DNA of 64,000 bases from Pinus tabuliformis (Eukaryota > Streptophyta > Pinopsida > Pinales > Pinaceae), in contig CM062804.1 of NCBI GenBank assembly GCA_031772625.1, forward strand, positions 278,212,598 through 278,276,597, read 5' to 3'. Made by a program: the position numbers and the translations under genes. The notes beneath the pieces were generated by a model. The model had not been told where the DNA came from. It made no database searches and worked only from the letters and a program-made list of their open reading frames with translations. Shown here one piece after another: positions 55,502 through 64,000 of this stretch (position 1 is its first letter; each line of letters begins with the position of its first letter).

Positions 55502-57514
55502 TGTAACAACCCTGGTGAAAATTCCAAGTAATAAAAGTTAAAAACAATAACCACGGTCGATGGGACACTTATTCCAAGCTGAATGTTGGGCAAAGCATTC
55601 CAAGGGGTGTTCGTTTGGTTGTTTATGGCTAAGGAAATTGGAAAAGGCAATGGCTAAGGATTTGGAAATCGAAAAATGGCATTTTTGGCACAATTATTTG
55701 TGAAAATAATGGAAATTGGGAGAAAAGGGACGTGAAAGGTCACACATTTCATGTGAGGAGGAAAATTAAAGAAAATAATAGAAAATGAAGAAAATACAGG
55801 CCTCATTCATAAAAAGGCTTATGAGGATCAGTTGGTAAACTTCTGTCAGTTCAGTGTTGGAGCTCTCTCACTAATCTCTCTCTCTCATAATATTGGACAC
55901 TTAGAGTTTCTTGGTGCACTTTGGCATTAGAGAAAGAAAGGAAAAAATGGTAAGAGGAAGAAGAGATCAAGTAGTAAAAGGTATGATCAAGCAACTACAA
56001 TAGGCTTCATTGTAGGTATCGACTTGCATGTGTATTTTCCTTGCTAGATTTGGCATGCATGGGATTGCATTTGGTTCTTTTCTACCATGGCATGGGTTTT
56101 TCGAGGTGTGACAGTATTTTTAGCCTAGCCTTGCGATTTCTTGATAGCTGTAATGAGATGGGTTCTCTCATTCGGTTTATGTGGGATGGTCGAATTGGAT
56201 TCGAAGCTAAGTGGGGTGCATCTCTTAATTGACAAATACATGGTCTGAGTGGTCCATGAACTGAGATGAGGATCACAAATTCACTGGCTTAGTAACCCCT
56301 AAACCAGACTCTGGGTTGTGGTAAAGCCATATTGTGTGCCTCGGTGGTCCTAGCAATCATTTTCGGTGAATGGTAGGATATACGACAAAGCCAAGAGGTG
56401 GATTTTCTCTCCGTTGGGCCTAGTTATCCCGGGATGGGATGCATGGTGAATCATGGAGGGTATGTCTCAGTGTAGGTCCTAGTGATTCCTGGATCAGACA
56501 ATGGATGCACAGTAAAGCCTGAGAGACTAAGAGGCACTCAAATTCCTCACGGTGTAGGTGGAGAACTCCGATGGCATCCATGTTGATTGGTGTTTTGATG
56601 TGTTGTATGAGTCCCACATTCATGCTTGGAATATGGAAGAGGGGTGATTGGCTGAAGAGAGACTTGGCTCGGCCAATCTATGGTCGGGTGGAACGTGGTA
56701 GTCCCATCTCCAGTTGATTTATTGCATTCATTAATGAGAAATACATTCCCTTGAATTTCATGTGTATATGTACTGATGTATATATGTATTTTTATTACCG
56801 ATATGTTTATGGTACTTATGTTCCTATTATGATGTTTAAATGTAAATTTTAGGACAATGATTATATATGGCTCTAAGCATGTTTTTACTTTTCTATGAAT
56901 GGATAATGTTTCTATGAAATAATATATGATGATGCAGAAAATGACATGAGGGAACAATGGTTCATAGAGATTCTCAAATAAGTATGAGATCCCTACACTT
57001 AATTTTGTTGTTGATGATATGTTTAACGAAATGCCTGTCATGGCTAGTAGGGGTCTAGTTATGGTCTTGCTCAGCTTATTTATTTTGCATCATTGTTTCC
57101 ATGTACTTTTACTGATTCTATGATATCACTCTATTCTGGATAGTGACCTGGGCTCTGGGCCTAAAAAAGTGGTTTAAATCCCAGGGTTGCTGGCATAGAA
57201 CTAGAAAATTTGGTCTCTGGTCACTGGCAAGAAAGCCTGTGAGAGCGACTTTGGGTTTCTAGTCGCTCCCTTGCCCATAGCATGAGAGTGATTGTGGCCT
57301 AAGAGATCCAGAATAATAGTGGGACCTAGGGATAGGTTGTCTGCGTGGCTGACATATCTCCTGAGCATTCTGAAGCTGATGTTGGATGCCTATGTGTGAT
57401 GTTTCTATTGATTCCACTTCCTTAAGGTCACATAGGAGGTCAAATTTCATCATAGTAGCCTCTCGTCTCATGTTTACCTCGGTTGGCATGGTTACTTGGG
57501 TGGATGTGGGAGCA
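55502..57514 (+). repeat. 5' LTR of the chromovirus
   Basis: Matches 63419-64000 at its start and 16123-18260 along its length; the 3' end (GGGAGCA, about 57514) is inferred from where similarity to the older copy stops. It contains diverged repeats of a CCTAGTGATYCC...GTAAAGCC phrase at 56240-56530. Confidence 0.7.
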
Positions 57515-58195
57515 TGGTTCAACTCTTGAACTGGATGGGTAGTGTGTGTTGGTCATGCATGCATGTCAATTGCATGTGTGTCTCTTACACTTTCATTTAA
57601 TGTGCTTCTTTTGTTTGCTTGATGATTTATTATGGTTGTAGTATGGTTTTTATGGAGAATTTGATATTGATTTCGTGAAATGTATTTGTCATGAGTATGT
57701 GACTCGTTGCATATGGTTATATGTCATTTACATGTTCATTTTATGTCATCTACTTACATCATTGTATGTTAGGTTACATTATTGAATATTTTGATTACAT
57801 ATATCAATCTTGTAGGTTAATTACAATAATTGATCACTTATGCTCGACTACATGTGTTTATGCGTATGTGTAATTGGTTAGGCATTACTTATGCATATTG
57901 TTGGTTGCATGTGGCAATGTGTATAATGGAGTAATGGTTGTTGTAATGCATGAGGTCATAACATGCATTGTTAATATGGCCTTGCGTAGATGACTGGACC
58001 CTAACTAGAGTGATGCTTATGTGTTGATAAATTTAATTGTGTATGTTTATATGTTATTATGATTATGTTATACATGTATCACGCTGATTTGGTGATCTTG
58101 CAAACAAGGTATCCTCCCCGAGCTATACTAAGGTACGTTGATTTATTGTGATTTGGTTTATCTGACATATTATGCATTGCAGGAAGACATATCAA
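57515..58195 (+). other. Leader of the chromovirus
   Basis: Untranslated-looking T/G-rich sequence between the LTR and gag. No canonical tRNA-iMet primer site found; TGGTTCAACTC follows the inferred LTR end but I cannot match it to a tRNA. Confidence 0.5.
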
Positions 58196-59420
58196 ATGGA
58201 TAACAATATGGTTGATTACAAAGACTCTCCCTATGAATCTGAAGAGCAGTATGGTGTTGGGAATCCTTTCGATTTGGTAGTTACACTAAGAATCTTAAAG
58301 GAAGGGATAAGGAGTTGTGAGGCAGATAATGACCAGATCATATAGGAACAAGAGAAGAAACCAGAGGTTAATGATATACTTCTTCAAAGTTTGTTAGACT
58401 TGCAGCGACAAGGGCCTCTTCAGATCAACCATGGACATGAGGACATGATAGGTTGTTGGACACTCTGGATAGGAGGGGCAATGAGTATAGGCATTATTTT
58501 AGTTTTGGTTTTGATAGACATCATGATCATCACCATTATCATCCTTACAGGAGGAATGATAGGGGATACTTGCAGGATGAATTCAAGAAAGTGAAGAAAC
58601 CTACTTTTGGTGAAGATGTGAAGAAGCTGGAAGATGCAGAGGCTTAGATACTTGGGATGAACAAATTATTTGAGTTTCATGAGTACACAGATAACATGAA
58701 GGCCCAAATATCTATCTTCATCTTGAAAGGTAAAGAAGACATCTGGTGGGAAGATATTAAGAGGGTTAGGGACATCAGGAAGGATGAGTTGAGTTGGTGG
58801 GAGTTCAAAAGGATTTTGAGGAACAAGTACTTGTCAGAAAGGTACTACGACAATAAGGTAAAATAATTCTATGAGCTAAAGATGGGATCAATGACAGATG
58901 AAGAGTACATGCCCAGGTTTTTGGAGCTATTGAGGTATGTACCATATCTTACTCATGAGAAGGATAAATTTCAAAGATTTTTTAGTGGTTTTCCATTAGC
59001 ATTTAGAGATTAGATTGAGTATGATGAGCCTCAGTCACTTGAGGAAGTCATTGGGTAACTGAAGCATTGCTATGAACAATGAAAGTGTAAGAATAAATCT
59101 CAACATGGATGGAAGGGCAAGGATAAAGGTAGAGGTAAATGGAAGCCTAAGAGAGAAAGGCATCAGAATGTATATGGGAATGAAAATATCTCACTGCAAA
59201 AGAGATTTAATGCAATTAGATAGGGACATGGGTCACAATAGCAACAACAGAATAGAGGTGAGAGCACTGGTCAGTTGGAGTGTTGGAAATGTGGTGAGGA
59301 ACACCTTAGGAGAGATTGTCCAGAACATCAGAGTGGTAGGCCTAAGATATACAGTACATAGGAGGCACAAATTATTGGGGATGTTGGCCAGATTATTCCT
59401 CATATTTATATAGTGTTGGA
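58196..59420 (+). pseudogene. Chromovirus gag (broken)
   Basis: Begins MDNNMVDYKDSPYESEEQYG, shifts frame near 58440, then YHPYRRNDRGYLQDEFKKVK, FEFHEYTDNMKAQISIFILK, a WWEDIKRV-type segment and ELSWWEFKRILRNKYLSERY (retrotrans_gag). Six or more stops, mostly TAG. The zinc knuckle reads CWKCGEEHLRRDC, C-X2-C-X3-H-X4-C, one residue shorter than the usual C-X2-C-X4-H-X4-C. Confidence 0.85.
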
Positions 59421-59991
59421 CAACAGTGAGGTGAAACACTAGACATCTATCATTGAGATGGATGGTAAGCTCTGTGATCAAGTTATTTCTATTTTGATTG
59501 ACCCTAGATCTAATTATATATATGTTAGTCCTAACTTTGTGGAAAAGCGTGGTTTGAATAAGGAATTGTATGCAAAATGTTGGTTAGTACAGTTGGTTAT
59601 AGGTACAAAGAAGCAAGTGCATCATTGGGTAATATCTTGTGCATTTGAATTAAATGGTATGCCTACTCCAACACATTTAAATGTATTACTATTGGGTTCA
59701 TGCATTATTTTGTTGAGCCTAGATTGGTCGTATCTTCATAGAAACAATGTAGTCAATTATCAGAAATCCATTGACTGTGTTGAAGACAATGGGGAACCAA
59801 GAGTCTTACAGGGTGATAAGAAAGTCACATCAATTAGGATGGTGATATCCATGCAAGAAAAGCATATCCAAAGGAAAGGGTGCAAGTTATTTGTAGTACA
59901 CATTTCTAGTCATAAGGGTAAGGAGGTTGAGGATGCATATGTGTTGAACAAGTACCCAATTTTGCAGCAATTTCACAATGTATTTCCTTAG
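59421..59991 (+). pseudogene. Chromovirus protease domain
   Basis: Open from 59458 in the gag frame. The active-site region reads ISILIDPRSNYIYVSPNF: Asp is kept but the following Gly of D-x-G is Arg, which should kill the enzyme. Then KKQVHHWVISCAFELNG and LNVLLLGSCIILLSLDWSY (the degenerate LGMDWL motif). Ends at TAG 59989-59991 before the RT linker. Confidence 0.8.
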
Positions 59992-60945
59992 GACATTACA
60001 TAGTTGCCACCTCACAGGGAGGAGTAATTTTCTATTGAGTCAGTGTGAGGGGAAACTCCAACATCAAAAGCACCTTACAGGATGATCACACCTGAGTTGG
60101 TTGAGTTAAAGTTGCATTTGAATGAAATGTTGGACAAGGGATACATTAGGCCAAGTGTATCACCTTGTGGCGCACCGGTATTATTTGTAAGGAAGAAAGA
60201 TGGTACTCTGAGATTATGCATTGGCTACATGAAGTTGAAAAAATTGGCTATCAAGAACATGTACCCTTTGTCGAGGATTAATGACTTGTTCGATCAGTTG
60301 AATGGAGCTACAAAGCTCTCGAAGATTGATCTGAGATCTGGATACCATCAGGTATGCATCAAAGAGAAGGACATTTACCAGACTGTGTTAAAGACTAGGT
60401 ATGGGCATTATGATTTTGTTGTTGTTCCATTTGGCTTAACTAATTCTCTAACTACATTCATGTGCTTGATGAATAGTGTGTTTCATCCATATTTGGATAA
60501 GTTTGTTATTTTGTTCATTGATGATATACTGGTATATTCTAAAAATGAGGAAGAGCATGCCGAGCATTTAGCAACAATGTTGAGGTTGTTGAGGGAGAAT
60601 TAGTTGTATGCTAAACTCAGTAAGTGTAGATTCTTTAAGAGTGAGGTACATTACTTGGGGCATGTGGTCTCCAAGGAGGGAATTCGAGTAGATCCAAAGA
60701 AGATAAGAGCCATCATGGAGTGGGTAGCTCCTAATAGTGTGGATGAGGTGAGATATTTCATGGGTCTAACAAGCTATTATAGGAGGTTCATCAGGAACTT
60801 CTTGCAGATTGCTTATCCCATTACATCATTGCAAAGGGAAGGTAAGAAGTTCAAATGGAAAGAGGAGTGTAAGGCTAACTTTGAGTTGCTCAAGCAATTG
60901 TTGACACATGCACCAGTGCTACACATTGTAGATTTAGATAAAGGT
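59992..60945 (+). pseudogene. Chromovirus reverse transcriptase
   Basis: Stops crowd the linker (59992-60060); RT proper is open 60082-60603 and 60604-60945 with one TAG between. Motifs: [33 protein letters not shown] (the usual CIDYR Asp is Gly), [28 protein letters not shown], catalytic FIDDILVYS at 60514-60540, [16 protein letters not shown]. Polymerises cDNA in virus-like particles when intact. Confidence 0.9.
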
Positions 60946-61345
60946 TTGTGGTATGGACAGATGATTGCAAGGGAGGGCTTGGTGGAGTCCTTATACAGGA
61001 TGGAAAGGTGGTATTCTATGAGTCCTGGAAAATAAACAAGCGTAAGTATAACTACCCGACACATGATCTTGAGTTAGCAGCGATCATACATACCTTGAAG
61101 ATATGGAGGCACTATCTTCTTGGTAGGAGGTTTGTAGTCATGAGTGATCATGTTCAGTTGAGGTATTTGTTTGACCAATCGAATCTAAATGTCATGAAGG
61201 CTAAATGGTTGGCCATGATCAACGAGTCTAATTTCAAGATCAGGTTTATCAAAGGTAAAGAGAATAGGGTGGCAAATGCTCTCAGTAGACGAATACAGGT
61301 ACATAACTTAGTAGCTAGGAGCACCTATGGGACAGACTTATAGGA
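60946..61345 (+). pseudogene. Chromovirus RNase H
   Basis: A frameshift near 60945 moves into a frame reading [38 protein letters not shown] (catalytic Glu), HYLLGRRFVVMSDH (catalytic Asp) and KGKENRVANALSRR. The first Asp is present (TDD). Ends at TAG after about 61342. Confidence 0.88.
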
Positions 61346-61405
61346 TAGTATCTTACAGGTAGGTCAATAGGATGTCAGCTACATGGAGATTGTGCACAGG
61401 TTGCA

Positions 61406-61517
61406 ACAGGGTGTTGGTATAGGTGCAGGTATAGGTAGATATATTGGTACAAGTACATGTAGTGGTACAGGTACATGTGGTAGTACATGTAAAGGTAGTG
61501 GTAGAGGTACAGGCGCT
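61406..61517 (+). repeat. GGTAYN-type low-complexity insertion between RNase H and integrase
   Basis: About 110 bp made of GGTACA/GGTATA/GGTAGT-like hexamers. In the RNase H frame it reads Gly/Thr/Cys-rich: QGVGIGAGIGRYIG and GTSTCSGTGTCGST. It seems to be a microsatellite expansion in the linker of pol. Confidence 0.8.
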
Positions 61518-61539
61518 AATGCATAGGGTATGGATTATT

Positions 61540-62870
61540 GTCTTACAACGGATGGGTTGGTCAGGTTCCAAGACAGGATATGCACCAGATAAAAGTGAGC
61601 TCAAGAAGGTGATCTTGAGGGAGTTTCATGCGAAACCATATTTGGGTCACCTAGGTTATGACAAGACACTGGAAGCAGTGAAGAGATATTATTATTGGTC
61701 GAATTTAAAGAGGGATGTAGTAGAGTTTGTGTCGAGGTGTTTCTACTTTCAGCGAGTGAAAGTAAAGTGTAAACATCTAGGTGGACTCGTACAATTGATT
61801 GCGATTCCAGAGTGGAAATGATAGGTTATTTCCATGGATTTCATCACAGGGTTGTCGAAGATACTGAAGTAGCATGATTCCATCATGGTCATTGTGGACA
61901 GGTTAACAAAGGTTGCACACTTCATTCCAGTGAAGGGTACGTACTCAGCTAGTGATGTGGCACAAGTATTCATCAGAGACATGGTTAGACTACATGGTGT
62001 TCCAAAGAAGATTGTGTCAGACATGGATGCGAAGTTCACTTCCATGTTTTGGAAGGAGTTATTTGTAGGTTTGGGCACAAATTTGACCTTCAACATATGT
62101 TATCATCCGTAGAAATATGGATAGAAAGAGAGGGTCAACAGGATATTGGGGGACATGTTGAGGATGTATGTGATGCATTAGCAACGTAAGTGGGAAGAGT
62201 ATCTCCCTTTGGTAGAGTTCGCATACAGAAATGGTTATCAGGAGTCATTGAGGATGAGTCCTTTTGAGGCATTTTATGGGTAGGGTTGTAACACTCCTAT
62301 CGGTTTGAGCGATCTAGTTAGCAGGGTATTGATTGGACCATAGATATGGAAAATGAAATACAAGTGATCAAGAAAAATCTAAAGGCAACACAAGATAGGG
62401 AGAAAATTTATGCAGATAGGAACATGTTGTTCAAGGAGTTCTAGGTTGGGGAATAGGTGTAGTTGCGCATCAAACTAAAGAAGAGCTCCTTTCTGATTGG
62501 ATCATGTGCCAATATCGCACCACGGTTTTGTGGACCCTTCAGTAACATTGAGAGGATTGGGCTAGTATCTTATCAACTTTCACTTCCTCCAACAGTGAAA
62601 TTCCATGATGTTTTCAATGTATCTTTGCTTAAGAAGTATGTTAAGGATGTTCATCATGTAATTGACTGATCTATATTGCAGGTGCAACCAGATGGAGAAT
62701 TCCAGTCGGATCCTTAGTGTATATTGTAGAAAAAGGTGCTCATGCTTCGAAACAGAGCAATCAAGGAAGTTAACGTGTAATCGAATCAGTTTGGGTCCAA
62801 TGAAGCTACATGGGAGATGACGGATCAGATGTAGGCTATGTATCCTTCCTTGTTTTCCGGTTGAGGCAAA
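61540..62870 (+). pseudogene. Chromovirus integrase with chromodomain-like tail
   Basis: A frameshift near 61585 enters YAPDKSELKKVILREFHAKP; the HHCC finger has both His residues but CFYFQ lacks the second Cys. Core: MVIVDRLTKVAHFIPVKG (Asp), KIVSDMDAKFTSMFW (Asp), ERVNRILGDMLRMY (Glu). The C-terminal part reads RFCGPFSNIERIGLVSYQL, FHDVFNVSLLKKYV and, near 62720-62860, NQFGSNEATWEMTDQM, the end of a chromodomain-like segment. Many TAG/TGA stops. The chromodomain places the element among chromoviruses. Confidence 0.87.
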
Positions 62871-62876
62871 GAAACT

Positions 62877-63418
62877 TCGATATGGTGGTGCGGTATATGC
62901 TTGATGGTGGTTTGGTATATGATTTGATATGGCTTTTTGGTATATGCTATATGATGTTTTGATATATGATTAGATATGGTTTTTAGTATATGTTTTGATA
63001 TATTATTTGGTATATATTTTTGGTGATGTTGTTATATGTGCACATGTATATCGATGTAAATAACACCATGAGTTATGTTATAAAGCTCCACTATGCGGTA
63101 TGGGTGTCATGTCCTTATGGTAATATTTTCATGCTAGTATGCTATCATGTGGTTATGTCATCATTATTTTATGATGTCATATGGATCGACACTCAGCAGA
63201 ATGATCATTGTAAATATCGTAATGAGTTATGTTATAAAATTCCGCTATGCGTTATGTTGTCATGTTGTCATGATGTTTTGTTTGAGAAAATATTTCATTG
63301 CAAATAGCGTATTGAGCTGTGTTATAAAGCTCCATGAGCAGTATGTCTTCTTTCAGTGGGTTGTTGAGTTATATGTTTGATTGAACATCGAAGATGGTGT
63401 CCCCAAAGTGGAGGGTTC
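62877..63418 (+). other. Chromovirus 3' untranslated tail with repeats and purine tract
   Basis: First TGGTATATG-type repeats (62877-63030), then three diverged units (near 63053, 63209 and 63299) with TGTAAATA...GAGTTATGTTATAAA and a GCTCC end. Then CAAAGTGGAGGGTTC, the polypurine tract, directly before the LTR at 63419. The same unit type precedes the older LTR at 16123. Confidence 0.8.
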
Positions 63419-64000
63419 TGTAACAACCCTAGTGAAAGTTCCATGCAATAAAAGTTAAAGACAATAACCATGGTTGATGGGACACTTATTCCAAGTTGAA
63501 TGATGGGTAATACATCATAGGGAGTGTTAATTTGGTTGTTTATGGCTAAGGAAATTGGCAAAGGCAATGGCTAAGGCTTTGGAAAGGAAAAATCACATGT
63601 TTGGCACAATTATTTATGAAAATAATGGAAATCAGGAGAAAAATGATGTGAAAGGTCACATGTTTCATGTGAGGAGGAAAATAAAGTAAAATAATGGAAA
63701 ATGACGAAAATATAGGCCTCATTCATAAAAAGGCTTATGAGGATCAGTTGGTAACCTTTTTTTAGTTTAGTGTTGGAGCTCTCTCATTATTCTCTTTCTC
63801 TCTCATACTCTTGAACACTTAAATTTTCTTGGAGCAGTTTGGCATTGGAGAAAGAAAGGAAAAGAAGGAAAGAGGAATTAGAGATCAAACAGGGAAATGG
63901 AGGATCAAGAAGCTACAACATACTTCATTGTAGGTATCGAATTGCATGAGTATTTTCCTTGCTATATTTTGCATGCATGGGATTTCATGTGAAACGTTTC
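63419..64000 (+). repeat. 3' LTR of the chromovirus (partial)
   Basis: Starts TGTAACAACCCTAGTG and follows the 5' LTR closely until the window ends, about 1.4 kb short of the LTR's expected end. Confidence 0.9.

Larger units (their letters stand above)
55502..64000 (+). mobile_element. Chromovirus (Ty3/gypsy), cut by the window end
   Basis: 5' LTR from 55502, coding region 58196-62870, 3' LTR from 63419 running off the window. LTRs begin TGTAACAACCCT, close to the TGTAACACCC start of plant Tekay-type chromoviruses. Order gag-protease-RT-RNase H-integrase with a chromodomain-like end. Many in-frame stops, most of them TAG, and a few frameshifts; the element is dead but complete in layout. No target duplication can be checked. 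Confidence 0.9.

Overview
This is nuclear DNA from a land plant with a large, retrotransposon-packed genome. I infer a gymnosperm, probably a conifer, from the very low gene density, the many old and heavily mutated elements, and the Athila-like, chromovirus and G-patch-gag families. That assignment is inference; the sequence carries no clade-specific gene. I found no intact host gene, rRNA or tRNA gene. Essentially everything recognisable is a transposable element or debris, nested up to three deep.

Left block (1-14655): an old Athila-like Ty3/gypsy element on the + strand (RNase H, integrase, then env-position ORFs, then a probable 3' LTR at 13835-14655). It is split at 2982 by a complete non-autonomous LTR element on the - strand (2983-10799; perfect GTCAT duplication, tRNA-Arg primer site, gag-like and protease ORFs, no reverse transcriptase). 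It is split again at 12074 by a Copia-type solo LTR (12075-12683, ATAGG duplication). The non-autonomous element carries the most unusual signal here: two clusters of short stem-loops whose stems differ but whose loops share a core.

Middle-left (14656-30741): remnants and AT-rich sequence. It holds two of three copies of a hAT-type MITE, the 3' end and LTR of a chromovirus family, a 644-bp fold-back element, a LINE RT fragment, a Copia gag fragment and several short tandem repeats.

Centre (30747-45534): one LTR element (LTRs of about 1.87 kb, tRNA-iMet primer site, purine tract) encoding only a gag-like protein with a G-patch. It has taken three insertions. A hAT MITE sits in its 5' LTR. A short LTR element in its gag has been amplified into a two-level tandem array of 1155-bp units. 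A Ty3/gypsy deletion derivative, in which RT and integrase ends are fused in frame, sits in its 3' LTR.

Right (45822-52333): a full-length L1-type LINE with a 19-bp target duplication, a mutated ORF1 and ORF2, a 106-bp inverted duplication and an extra coding-looking segment in its 3' part. AT-rich sequence follows to 55501. A chromovirus (55502 to the window end) then shows gag-protease-RT-RNase H-integrase with many stop codons. Its relative at about 15800-18260 is the other copy of this family.

The genes do not form a host pathway. They are successive generations of mobile elements, and most proteins are dead; the gag-like ORF at 6938-8038 is the longest uninterrupted one.
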